Shown here in pieces: positions 25,113 through 34,953 of a DNA stretch of 64,000 bases. Below the pieces are notes generated by a model. It saw nothing but the letters and a program-made list of their open reading frames with translations, made no database searches and was not told the DNA's origin. Position 1 is the stretch's first letter; every line of letters begins with the position of its first letter. The stretch lies in the NCBI RefSeq assembly GCF_012971725.1, contig NZ_CP048833.1, positions 310,001 through 374,000 on the forward strand, written 5' to 3'. Source of the DNA: Pseudomonas multiresinivorans. Lineage in GTDB: Bacteria; Pseudomonadota; Gammaproteobacteria; Pseudomonadales; Pseudomonadaceae. The translations under genes and the position numbers were made by a program.

Positions 25113-25811
25113 TCAGTCTTCGTCCTGCAGGTGCGCGCTCAGCGCTTCCATGCAGCTGTCCAGGCGCTGCTGGCAACCGATGTCGGCTTCGGCCTGGGCG
25201 GTAACGACACGGCACTCGCCCAGCGCCAGGCGCTCGTCCGGCACCAGTCGCCACCTGGCGGCGCGCTCGGGGTTGAGTTCGCGGATACGCGCGCATTCTT
25301 CCGGGTTGAGCTGGATCTGCACGTCACCCTGCTCGCCCGGCATGGCGGCGAGGGCTTCCTCGGCCAGCGTCAGCAACTGCGTGGGGTTGAGCGTGAGTTC
25401 GACGCGAATGACCTGCCTGGCCACTTTCTGCACCAGCTCCAGCAGCTCTTTCTGCCGCGCGTGCTGGAAGGCCTGGTGATAGTCGGTGAAGGCATCGACG
25501 GCGGCCTGCAATGGCGCACTGGCTTCGTCGAACACTTGCCGGCCAGCGGCTCGACCTTCCTCGCGACCCTTGCGCAGGCCATCCTGGCGACCGGCTTCGA
25601 AGCCTTCGCGCAAGCCTGCCTCTCGGCCTTCGCCGACGCCGTCCTGGTAGCCCTTCTCCAGGCCCTCCTGGAAGCCTTCGGAGATGGCGCGCTGGCGCGC
25701 GGCCGGGTCGCTGTCCCAGCCGTGGTTGTCGGCGCTGGCAGTCGCGCAGCGTGGCGGGAAGCGGTACGGGCGCCAGGCGCGGCTGTCGGCCTTGATGACT
25801 CTGATCGCCAT
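25113..25811 (-). CDS. fliH: Flagellar export regulator FliH
   Basis: FliH holds FliI and anchors it to the C ring. The 232-residue product has a run of glycine-spaced repeats (GFQEGLEKGYQDGVGEGREA onward, about residues 47-95) of the AxxxG/GxxxG type that is a hallmark of FliH. An F1-delta-like C-terminal domain follows. The N-terminal tryptophans seen in FliH are represented by W13 and W32. It lies between fliG and fliI with 6-base and 1-base gaps. Confidence 0.92.
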   Translation of the reverse strand: MAIRVIKADSRAWRPYRFPPRCATASADNHGWDSDPAARQRAISEGFQEGLEKGYQDGVGEGREAGLREGFEAGRQDGLRKGREEGRAAGRQVFDEASAPLQAAVDAFTDYHQAFQHARQKELLELVQKVARQVIRVELTLNPTQLLTLAEEALAAMPGEQGDVQIQLNPEECARIRELNPERAARWRLVPDERLALGECRVVTAQAEADIGCQQRLDSCMEALSAHLQDED

Positions 25812-25817
25812 GTGCGG

Positions 25818-26858
25818 TTACTCCACCGTCTGCTCGCGGAACAGCTGCACCTGCAGGTCGCCCTCGGCGGCGAGATCGCGCACAACGCCCATGATCTCCT
25901 TGCGCACCTGCTCCACGCGGCTCAGCGGCACCGGGCCCTGGCGGCGGTTGATCGACTCCATCTGCTGCATCTGGCGCTTCGGCATGGCGCCCTGGATGGC
26001 GCGCACCAGCTCGGGTTCGGCGCCTTTCAACGCGACCACCCACTCGTCCAGCGGGATGACTTCCAGCAGGGTCTGCAGCACTTCCTGGTTCTGCCGGGAG
26101 AGGATGAAGAAGTCGTACATCTCATCCTCGATCCTGCCGACCAGGCTGTCGTTGTGGGCGCGCAGCAGCTCGAACATCTGGTTCCGGTCGCCCTTGAAGC
26201 GGTTCATGATGTCCGCCGCCTGCTTGACCCCGCGCACCTGCGAGCCCTGGGTGGAGAGCACGCGCAGGCTGCGGTCGATCAGCTGTTCCAGCTCGGCGAT
26301 GACGTCGCTGTTCACTTCGCTGAGGTTGGCGATGCGGAACAGCAGTTCGTCCTGGCGTTCGGCGGGCATCGCCTCGAGTACGTCGGTGGCCATGCCCGGC
26401 GGCAGGAAGGCGAGGAACACCGCCTGCATCTGCGCGTGCTCCTTGGCGATCAGCGCGGCGAACTGCTTGGGATCGATCCACTCCATGCGCGCCATCTTGG
26501 CGCGGATTTCCTCGCCGTAGATGCTGTCCAGCAGGTTGCGCGTGATGTCGCTGCCCAGCGCCTTGCCGAGCATGCCGGCGAGGTAGGAGCGCGAGGCGCC
26601 CTTGATGCTCGATTGCAGCTTGTAGTCGTCGAAGAAGCGCCCGATGACGTCGGAGACGGTGTTCTGCTTGACGTTGGACAGCCGCGCCATCGCCTGGCTG
26701 ATGCTGACGATCTCCTCGCGGCTGAAATTGCGCAGGATGCCCGCGGAGGCTTCGTCACCCATGCTCAGCATGAGGATCGCCGCCTGTTCCAGCGAGCTCA
26801 CGGCGCGCATCTGCGGGCCGCGCTTTTTCGGTTCTTCAGGCAGGCTCGTGTCGGTCAT
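25818..26858 (-). CDS. fliG: Flagellar rotor switch protein FliG
   Basis: FliG couples the MS ring to the C ring and receives torque from MotA. The product from ATG 26858 is 346 residues. It has the N-terminal FliF-binding domain (SLEQAAILMLSMGDEASAGI), the middle EHAQ motif (IAKEHAQMQAVFLAFLPPG), and the C-terminal charged torque helix region (EVIPLDEWVVALKGAEPELV, AMPKRQMQQM). A TTG three codons upstream is also possible. It overlaps the fliF end by 23 bases. Confidence 0.96.
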   Translation of the reverse strand: MTDTSLPEEPKKRGPQMRAVSSLEQAAILMLSMGDEASAGILRNFSREEIVSISQAMARLSNVKQNTVSDVIGRFFDDYKLQSSIKGASRSYLAGMLGKALGSDITRNLLDSIYGEEIRAKMARMEWIDPKQFAALIAKEHAQMQAVFLAFLPPGMATDVLEAMPAERQDELLFRIANLSEVNSDVIAELEQLIDRSLRVLSTQGSQVRGVKQAADIMNRFKGDRNQMFELLRAHNDSLVGRIEDEMYDFFILSRQNQEVLQTLLEVIPLDEWVVALKGAEPELVRAIQGAMPKRQMQQMESINRRQGPVPLSRVEQVRKEIMGVVRDLAAEGDLQVQLFREQTVE

Positions 26859-28527
26859 TGCGGCCAATCCAGTGCTTGATCACTTCCGAGACCCGTTCCG
26901 GGTCGTTCTTCGCCAGCATCTGCAGATGCTCGATCTGGTGTTCCAGTCCCGAGCCCGGCGCCGGCAGGCGGATCTCCGAGAGCGGGTTCAGCTCGCCGAG
27001 GACGTTGAGGCCGCCGACGGTTTCATTGGAAAGCGCCAGGCGCCGCTCGGCATCCAGGGCCAGCGGGTAGTCGCCGGCACCCTCGGGCAGGGCCGCGGTG
27101 GCTGCCGGCTGGGCGCGCTGGGTCAGGCTGCGTACTGCCGGGCGCACGCCGAAGAGCAGGAACAGCAGCGCGATCAGGCCAAGTACGGTGTAGCGCACCA
27201 GGGATTGCAGGGCGCTACTTTCCCACCAGCTCGCCGAGGACTCTTCCACCGCGGTGGCGGCGAATGGGAACACGCTGACGGTGATCAGGTCGCCGCGCTG
27301 GGCGTTGAAGCCCACCGCGCTCTTCACCATGGCTTCCAGGTCGGCGCGGGCCTTGTCGGTCCAGCCGCCTTCGGGCGCGGTGGAAGCGTTGATCACCACT
27401 GCCACGCTCTGCTGGCGCAGGGCAAAGGGCGGGTACTTGATGTGGGTGACGCTCTGGTCAAAATCGTTCTGCCGGGTGGTCTCGTTGCGGGTCGAGGTCG
27501 CGGCCTTGTTGTCGGTGCTGGCGGTCTTGCCGTTGCCGGCCGGGGCGTTGGCGTTCTGCGCCTGGCCCTGCTGCGCCTGCGGCGGCGGCTCCGGCGGACG
27601 GTTGCTCAGCGAGCCGGGTACGCCAAGGGCCAACTGGTCGAGGGTGGTCTCGTTGCGCAGCGATTCACTGCGCAGGCGCGGCGCCTCGCCGTAGGCCTGC
27701 AGGGTTTCTTCCTTCTGGCTGAAGTCGATGTCGGCGGAGACGCTGATGCGGTAATTGCCCAGGCCCAGCACCGGCGCCAGCACTTCCTCGACGTTGCCCA
27801 CTGCCTTGCGCTGGTACTCGTCCACCGCCTGCCAGTTCTGCGACGGGCCGCCGGCGCCGTTGATGCCGCGCGACAGCAGCACGCCGTTCTGGTCCACCAC
27901 GCTGACGTCTTCGGGCTTGAGCTGCGGCACGCTGCCGGCCACCAGGTTGACGATGGCGCCGACCTGCTCCGGGCTCAGCCGCTGGCCGGGCGCGAGTTGC
28001 AGCAGCACCGAGGCCTTGGCCGGTTCGCGACGGCCCACGACGAAGGAATTGCTGTCCTCGCGGGCGACGTGCACACGCGCCTGCTCGATGCCCTTCAGGC
28101 CCATGATGGTCCGCGCCAGCTCGCCTTCCAGGCTGCGCTTGAGGCGTACATCCTGGAGGAAATGGCTGGTGCCCAGCGGCTCGTCCTTGTCGAACAGCTC
28201 GTAGCCGGCCGGCACCGATACCTTCACGCCCCTGGCCGCCAGCAGCATGCGCGCGCGGGCCAGGTCTTCCTCGCGCACCAGCACCTGGCCGCTCTGCGGG
28301 TGCAGGCGATAGTCGAAGGCTTCGGCGTCCAGCACCTGCATTACGTCGGCGGCCGGGTAGGCTTCGCCGGCGCCGTACAGCGGGCGATAAGCCCCCTGGT
28401 CGCGCCACAGGTAGAAGACCACGGCGGCGGCCAGCAGCGCGGCGCCCAGGGCAATGCCGAGCAGGCCCAGGCGCGGGTCGAGCTTGAGTTTGTCGAGCGG
28501 CAGGCGCCCTTTGAGTTTCTGCAGCAC
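26836..28527 (-). CDS. fliF: MS-ring protein FliF
   Basis: FliF forms the membrane MS ring on which the rotor and export gate are built. The 563-residue protein has two membrane helices (about residues 22-46 and near 470-492) enclosing a large periplasmic part. This part has the ring-building motifs AEAFDYRLHP...LVREEDLARARMLLAARGV and FLQDVRLKRSLEGELARTI. The acidic C-terminal tail (DPERVSEVIKHWIG) is the FliG-binding site. It starts 9 bases after the fliE stop. Confidence 0.96.
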   Translation of the reverse strand: MLQKLKGRLPLDKLKLDPRLGLLGIALGAALLAAAVVFYLWRDQGAYRPLYGAGEAYPAADVMQVLDAEAFDYRLHPQSGQVLVREEDLARARMLLAARGVKVSVPAGYELFDKDEPLGTSHFLQDVRLKRSLEGELARTIMGLKGIEQARVHVAREDSNSFVVGRREPAKASVLLQLAPGQRLSPEQVGAIVNLVAGSVPQLKPEDVSVVDQNGVLLSRGINGAGGPSQNWQAVDEYQRKAVGNVEEVLAPVLGLGNYRISVSADIDFSQKEETLQAYGEAPRLRSESLRNETTLDQLALGVPGSLSNRPPEPPPQAQQGQAQNANAPAGNGKTASTDNKAATSTRNETTRQNDFDQSVTHIKYPPFALRQQSVAVVINASTAPEGGWTDKARADLEAMVKSAVGFNAQRGDLITVSVFPFAATAVEESSASWWESSALQSLVRYTVLGLIALLFLLFGVRPAVRSLTQRAQPAATAALPEGAGDYPLALDAERRLALSNETVGGLNVLGELNPLSEIRLPAPGSGLEHQIEHLQMLAKNDPERVSEVIKHWIGRNDRHEPA

Positions 28528-28536
28528 TGTCAGTCC

Positions 28537-28872
28537 TTACAGCGGCATGCGGATGATTTCGTCGAAGGCGCCGGTGAGCTTGTTGCGCACCTGCAGCAGC
28601 GCGGAGAACGACACGCTGGCCTTCTGGCTCTGGATCATGGCGCCGACCAGGTCGTCGCTCCGGCCGCTGTCCACTGCGGCCATGGCGGCGCTGGACTGGT
28701 GCTGCTCGGCATCCACCGAGCGCAGCGCCTGCTCGAAGCTGGCGCCGATGCCCTGTACGGGCGCGTTGTCGGCGAACTGCGCGGCGGGACGCACGGCTGG
28801 CCCGCTGGCCAGGTCGGCGTAGCGGTTCATCCGGTCCAGCATGTCCTGCTGCACCTGCATGATCGAACTCAT
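28537..28872 (-). CDS. fliE: Flagellar hook-basal body protein FliE
   Basis: FliE links the MS ring to the rod. The 111-residue product from ATG 28872 (GGGGGAG 7 bases upstream) has the conserved C-terminal half ASFEQALRSVDAEQHQSSAA...MIQSQKASVSFSALLQVRNK. It sits between lafK and fliF, which is the lateral arrangement and also that of polar fleR-fliE. Confidence 0.93.
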   Translation of the reverse strand: MSSIMQVQQDMLDRMNRYADLASGPAVRPAAQFADNAPVQGIGASFEQALRSVDAEQHQSSAAMAAVDSGRSDDLVGAMIQSQKASVSFSALLQVRNKLTGAFDEIIRMPL

Positions 28873-28897
28873 GGAAGGTCTCCCCCGGAAGACGAAA

Positions 28898-30298
<1,401 letters not shown>

Positions 30299-30750
30299 CG
30301 CAACTTTCCATTCGCTAGTGCGTTCGAAAAGCCTTTCGTTGATCAAACGCCAGCGTCTGCCGATCAGATTCTCGGCGACTGCGAAACCTTTTAACGAAAT
30401 GGCTATCTCACGGGTGGCATTGCAACAACTTCGTCACACATGAAGTTACTGCAACCTGTAACTAACCCACCCACACTAACAAGTGCCAGCACTACGCCAT
30501 AGCTTCCCGCCGATTAATTAAGATCAATAGACAAAAAGTTCCGTCAAAAACAGCATTTGATATCTATTGATTTAATCGGGCGACCTCAGATCGCTATCAT
30601 TGCGCCACGTCAGCAGCCTGTGATGCAGCAATTTCAGGCCCCTGGCAGACAGAGCATGCCGCGAGCAACGATCAGCCGACCCCGGCGGTCACGACACTTC
30701 CCGTGTCCTTGGGCAGATGGCAGATCGAACCTGGAAGTACGACGCTGAGC
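30299..30750. other. Divergent regulatory region between lafK and fliM
   Basis: About 450 bases, noticeably more AT-rich than the neighbours between 30440 and 30600, with no gene. The position implies promoters for both large flagellar blocks. A weak minus-strand GG-N10-GC element (ATGGCGTAGTGCTGGCAC, around 30484-30499) could be a sigma-54 site for lafK, but its -12 half is poor. Direct TAA/ATT-rich stretches could serve a sigma-70 promoter or a master regulator. Nothing decisive is visible. Confidence 0.45.
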
Positions 30751-31590
30751 ATGACTGGCAAATCAAAAGTCCACCATGGCGTGCCCGCCGACAGTCTCAT
30801 CCGACTGAAACCGCAGAAACTCGGCCGGCATTATCACAAGATTCCGCAGTACATCAAAGAGATCTCCGGAAAGTATCCGCGGATCATCAGCGACTATTTC
30901 CTGCGGCATTATCGAATCAATCTCGAACTGGATAACCTGCGTATTCACGAGGAACTTCCCCGTGAACTGGAATGCCTCTTCGATTCGCCCCTGGGCAAGT
31001 TCGGTTTCGCCATGGACCGCGCCCTGCTGACCGAAGTCATCGAGTGTTACTACGGCGGCACCCTGGTCGCCAATCGCGACACGCCGCCGATCAGCAGTTC
31101 CGAGCAACGCATGCTCGAGCGCCTCGGCCTGGACGTGGTGGACCTGTTCGGTCGCGCCCTGCTGATGGGCGAATCGGTGGGCCGGCTGCAGCAGATCGAC
31201 CCGACCTATGAAGAGGTGCAGTGGGAGTACGTGGCCGAGTTCAGCTACGTCAGCCACCTGACTGGCGAACGTTCCTCGCTCTACCTCTACCTGGACAACC
31301 CGCTGGCGGACGAACTGACCCGCCGCCTCGCCGGCCCGCCACCGCCGCGAGTGACCGGCAACCCGGTGGAACACATCAAGCACCTGCCGCTGCGCCTGGA
31401 TTGCGTGGTCGCCGCCGCCAGGATGCCGCTCTCGCAAGTGCTCGGCCTGGAGCCTGGCGATGTGCTGACGATCCGCCCGCTGGACCGCGTCGAGGTCCGC
31501 GTGAACCAGCAGAAGCTGTTCCGCGGCGCCATCTTCGAAGACGACGGCACCCTCTTCCTCTCCTCCCTGGAAAGCGTGAAAAACCCATGA
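30751..31590 (+). CDS. fliM: Flagellar motor switch protein FliM without the CheY-binding N-terminus
   Basis: FliM is the middle C-ring subunit. The 279-residue reading (ATG 30751) has the central phosphatase-like FliM domain (LIRLKPQKLGRHYHKIPQYI, GKFGFAMDRALLTEVIECYY) and a C-terminal SpoA domain (VVAARMPLSQVLGLEPGDVL). The usual start of FliM, an LSQxEIDxLL-like peptide that binds phosphorylated CheY, is absent; the protein opens with MTGKSKVHHGVPADSLI. Typical FliM is 320-360 residues. An alternative GTG start at 30703 adds no such motif. It overlaps fliN by 4 bases. Confidence 0.9.
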   Translation: MTGKSKVHHGVPADSLIRLKPQKLGRHYHKIPQYIKEISGKYPRIISDYFLRHYRINLELDNLRIHEELPRELECLFDSPLGKFGFAMDRALLTEVIECYYGGTLVANRDTPPISSSEQRMLERLGLDVVDLFGRALLMGESVGRLQQIDPTYEEVQWEYVAEFSYVSHLTGERSSLYLYLDNPLADELTRRLAGPPPPRVTGNPVEHIKHLPLRLDCVVAAARMPLSQVLGLEPGDVLTIRPLDRVEVRVNQQKLFRGAIFEDDGTLFLSSLESVKNP

Positions 31591-31958
31591 CCGGTTCTCT
31601 CTCCGACTCCGAGTTCGAGTCGCTGATCAACGATGGCGACCTCGACCTGACCCAGGATGCTGTCGATACTCCCGCCGAGCCCGTGCGCGCATCGCTGCCG
31701 CAGCAGGACCTGAGCTTCTTCGGCAAGATTCCGGTGAACGTCACCCTGGAAGTCGCCTCGGTGGAGATTTCCCTGAAGGAGCTGATGGATGTGGACGCCA
31801 ACAGCGTGATCATCCTCGACAAGCTCGCCGGCGAGCCGCTGGACGTGAAGGTCAACGGCGCGCTGTTCGCCAAGGCCGAAGTGGTGGTGATGAACGGCAA
31901 CTACGGCCTGCGCGTGCTGGAACTGTGCGGCGCCAGCCTCGACGCCCTGACTGCCTGA
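31587..31958 (+). CDS. fliN: Flagellar motor switch protein FliN
   Basis: FliN forms the bottom of the C ring and helps dock FliH. The 123-residue product has an acidic N-terminal stretch (residues 1-45) and the SpoA domain PVNVTLEVASVEISLKELMD...GNYGLRVLEL. The ATG overlaps the fliM stop (ATGA), so the two are translated together. Length is normal. Confidence 0.96.
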   Translation: MTGSLSDSEFESLINDGDLDLTQDAVDTPAEPVRASLPQQDLSFFGKIPVNVTLEVASVEISLKELMDVDANSVIILDKLAGEPLDVKVNGALFAKAEVVVMNGNYGLRVLELCGASLDALTA

Positions 31959-32728
31959 TGATGCGGCGCCGTTCCCTGACAGGCAGATCGCTGGCCACGC
32001 TGGGCCTGCTTATCGCCGCGCTCTGCCCGCTCTGCGCGCAGGCGGCTGGCGGTGAGGTCACGCTGTTCAACCTGCACGACACGGCGGACGGCCAGGCCTT
32101 CAGCGTCAAGCTGCAGATTCTCATCGTCATGACGCTGCTGGGCTTCCTCCCGGCGATGCTCATGCTGATGACCTGCTTCACCCGCTTCGTCATCGTGCTG
32201 GCCATCCTCCGCCAGGCCATCGGCCTGCAGCAGAGCCCGCCGAACAACGTGCTGGTGGGCATCGCCCTGATCATGACGCTGCTGGTGATGCGCCCGGTGT
32301 GGCAGGACATCTACGCCAACGCCTACCAGCCCTTCGAGGCCGACCAGATCAGCCTGGAAGACGGCCTGGGCCACGCCAAGCAGACGCTGAGCCGCTTCAT
32401 GCTCGCGCAGACCAACCGCACCTCGCTGGAAACCATGGTCTCGCTGGCCGGCGAAACCCTGCCGGAGAAACTGGAGGACCTGGACTTCTCCCTGCTGTTG
32501 CCGTCCTTCGTGCTCAGCGAGCTGAAGACCGCGTTCCAGCTGGGCTTCATGATCTTCATCCCGTTCCTGGTGATCGACCTGGTGGTGGCGAGCGTGCTGA
32601 TGGCAATGGGCATGATGATGCTCTCGCCAATGATGATCTCGCTGCCGTTCAAGCTGATGATCTTTGTGCTGGTGGACGGCTGGGCCCTGATGATGGGCAC
32701 GCTGACCAGCAGCGTGCAGCCGTTCTAG
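31958..32728 (+). CDS. fliP: Flagellar export gate protein FliP
   Basis: FliP is the main subunit of the export-gate core. The 256-residue product has a signal-type N-terminal segment (LATLGLLIAALCPLCAQAAG), as FliP normally does. Conserved helices include LILIVMTLLGFLPAMLML-like residues, FTRFVIVLAILRQAIGLQQSPPN and ELKTAFQLGFMIFIPFLVID. ATG 31958 overlaps the fliN stop; the next codon is also ATG, so the exact start could be 31961. Confidence 0.95.
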   Translation: MMRRRSLTGRSLATLGLLIAALCPLCAQAAGGEVTLFNLHDTADGQAFSVKLQILIVMTLLGFLPAMLMLMTCFTRFVIVLAILRQAIGLQQSPPNNVLVGIALIMTLLVMRPVWQDIYANAYQPFEADQISLEDGLGHAKQTLSRFMLAQTNRTSLETMVSLAGETLPEKLEDLDFSLLLPSFVLSELKTAFQLGFMIFIPFLVIDLVVASVLMAMGMMMLSPMMISLPFKLMIFVLVDGWALMMGTLTSSVQPF

Positions 32729-32747
32729 CGGCCTTTCGGAGAACGCC

Positions 32748-33020
32748 ATGCTCACCCCGGAAAGCGCCGTCGATATCGTTTCCAATGCCGTGCACATCAC
32801 CGCGCTGATCGTCTGCGTGCTGATCGTGCCAAGCCTGATCGGCGGCCTGCTGGTCAGCATTTTCCAGGCCGCCACGCAGATCAACGAACAGATGCTCAGC
32901 TTCCTGCCGCGCCTGCTGATCACCCTGGGGATGCTGGTGTTCGCCGGGCACTGGATCCTGCGCACCCTCTCCGAACTGTTCATCGAGTCGTTCCACCAGG
33001 CAGGCCGCCTGGTCGGCTGA
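32748..33020 (+). CDS. fliQ: Flagellar export gate protein FliQ
   Basis: FliQ is the small two-helix subunit of the export gate. The 90-residue product reads as two hydrophobic helices with the family segment LIGGLLVSIFQAATQINEQM between them. Length is exact for FliQ. It follows fliP by 19 bases with GGAG before the ATG. Confidence 0.96.
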   Translation: MLTPESAVDIVSNAVHITALIVCVLIVPSLIGGLLVSIFQAATQINEQMLSFLPRLLITLGMLVFAGHWILRTLSELFIESFHQAGRLVG

Positions 33021-33024
33021 TGCC

Positions 33025-33825
33025 ATGCAACAAGGCGCATCCATCCTGCAGGCCTTCGACACCCTGCAAACGCTGCAGGCCTGGTGGTGGCCCTTCTGCC
33101 GGATCATGGCGGTGTTCGCCCTGGCGCCGATCTTCAGCCACAAGGCGATCCCCATGCGCCTGCGCATCCTCCTCGGCCTGGCGCTGACCGTCGCCCTCGG
33201 CGCCGCGCTGCCGCGCCCGCCGGCCATCGACCCGCTGTCCGCCCAGGGCCTGCTGGTGGCGCTGGAGCAGATCGCCTTCGGCCTGATGCTGGGCCTGGCT
33301 CTGATGCTGGTGTTCACTGTGTTCACCGTGGTGGGCGACGTGATCTCCACCCAGCTCGGCCTGAGCATGGCGGTGTACAACGATCCCATGAACGGCGTGT
33401 CGTCGTCCTCGATCTTCTACCAGCTGTACTTCATCCTGCTGGTATTCCTGTTCCTCTCCATCGATGGGCACCTGCTGGTGGTGAGCATCCTCTACCAGAG
33501 TTTCATCTATTGGCCGGTGGGCAGCGGCCTGCATTACCTGGGGCTGGAATCGGTGGCCGGTAGCCTGGCCTGGGTATTCGCCGCCGCGGTACTGATCACC
33601 CTGCCGGTGGTGTTCTGCATGACCCTGGTGCAGTTCTGCTTCGGCCTGCTCAACCGCATCTCGCCGGCGCTGAACCTGTTCTCCCTGGGCTTTCCCATGG
33701 CGATCCTGGCGGGCCTTGCATGCATCTGGCTGACCCTGCCGGACATCCCCGAGAACTACCTGAAGCTCACCCGCCAACTGCTCGATGCTATCGGCGTGAT
33801 CTTCCGCGAGGGGCGCCATGGCTGA
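33025..33825 (+). CDS. fliR: Flagellar export gate protein FliR
   Basis: FliR completes the FliPQR channel. The 266-residue protein has about six hydrophobic helices with family stretches FSHKAIPMRLRILLGLALTV, GDVISTQLGLSMAVYNDPMN and FGLLNRISPALNLFSLGFPM. Length is normal. Its end overlaps the flhB start by 8 bases. Confidence 0.95.
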   Translation: MQQGASILQAFDTLQTLQAWWWPFCRIMAVFALAPIFSHKAIPMRLRILLGLALTVALGAALPRPPAIDPLSAQGLLVALEQIAFGLMLGLALMLVFTVFTVVGDVISTQLGLSMAVYNDPMNGVSSSSIFYQLYFILLVFLFLSIDGHLLVVSILYQSFIYWPVGSGLHYLGLESVAGSLAWVFAAAVLITLPVVFCMTLVQFCFGLLNRISPALNLFSLGFPMAILAGLACIWLTLPDIPENYLKLTRQLLDAIGVIFREGRHG

Positions 33826-34951
33826 TCAGCACAGCGCCCAGGAAAAGACCGAAGAGGCCTCCCAGCAGAAGCTCAGGAAGAGCCGCGAGGATGGCCAGGT
33901 CAGCCGCTCCAAGGACCTCTCCACCACGCTCTCGCTGCTGGCTACGCTGATCGCCCTGAAGTTCTGCGTGGAGCATTTCTACGACGGCCTGAAGCAGGGC
34001 TTCGCGCTGTCCTTCATCGACCTGAGGAACAGCGAGATCGGCCTCGACGACCTGCCGCTGGTGCTCGGCCACCACCTGGTGCTGTTCATCACCACGCTGC
34101 TGCCGCTGCTGGTCACGCCGCTGCTGGTGGTGCTGTTCTCGATGATCCCCGGCGGCTGGATCTTCTCCAGCAAGAACTTCATGCCCAGGCTGTCCAAGCT
34201 CAACCCCATCACCGGGCTCGGACGCATCTTCTCGCTGCAGAACTGGACCGAGCAGGCCAAGTCGCTGCTGAAGATCGCCGTGCTGATCGCCGTCGCCCTC
34301 TACCAGCTGAACGGCGCCCTGCCCGGCCTGCTCGCCTTGCAACGCAGCGATGTACGCAGCGCCATCGCCACGGCCTTCGGCACCTTCTACGACATCACGC
34401 TTTCACTGCTGGTGGTGTTCATCCTGTTCTCGGTCATCGATATCCCCATCCAGTACTTCTTCTTCAAGAAGAAGCTGCGCATGACCAAGCAGGAGCGCAA
34501 GGAAGAACACAAGAACCAGGAAGGTCGCCCGGAAGTGAAGGCGCGCATCCGCCAGTTGCAGCGGCAATTGGTGCACCGGCAGATCAGCAAGACGATCAAG
34601 ACCGCCGACGTGGTGATAGTGAACCCGGTGCACTTCGCCGTAGCGCTGCGCTATGACCCGAAGAAGGCCCAGGCGCCCTACGTGGTCGCCAAGGGCCTCG
34701 ACGAGACCGCGCTGTACATCCGCAAGATGGCCAAGGCCCATGACCTGGAAGTGCTCGAACTGCCGCCGCTGGCCCGTGCGATCTACACCACCACTCAGGT
34801 GAACCAGCAGATTCCGGCGCAGCTGTACAAGGCCGTCGCCCACGTCCTGACCTACATCCTCCAGCTCAAGGCCTGGCGCTCCGGGCGCCGTGAACGCCCG
34901 GAGCTGATCCAGAACGTCCCCATTCCCGAAGAACTGCTGAACAGAGTCTGA
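33818..34951 (+). CDS. flhB: Flagellar export switch protein FlhB with an NPVH cleavage motif
   Basis: FlhB sits beside the gate and changes export specificity after self-cleavage between N and P of its NPTH motif. The 377-residue product has the expected charged start (EKTEEASQQKLRKSREDGQV), four membrane helices and a cytoplasmic tail. Here the motif is NPVH (residues 269-272), with valine in place of threonine. The tail continues FAVALRYD...APYVVAKGLDE as in the family. The Asn-Pro pair needed for cleavage is kept. Confidence 0.95.
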   Translation: MADQHSAQEKTEEASQQKLRKSREDGQVSRSKDLSTTLSLLATLIALKFCVEHFYDGLKQGFALSFIDLRNSEIGLDDLPLVLGHHLVLFITTLLPLLVTPLLVVLFSMIPGGWIFSSKNFMPRLSKLNPITGLGRIFSLQNWTEQAKSLLKIAVLIAVALYQLNGALPGLLALQRSDVRSAIATAFGTFYDITLSLLVVFILFSVIDIPIQYFFFKKKLRMTKQERKEEHKNQEGRPEVKARIRQLQRQLVHRQISKTIKTADVVIVNPVHFAVALRYDPKKAQAPYVVAKGLDETALYIRKMAKAHDLEVLELPPLARAIYTTTQVNQQIPAQLYKAVAHVLTYILQLKAWRSGRRERPELIQNVPIPEELLNRV

Positions 34952-34953
34952 CC

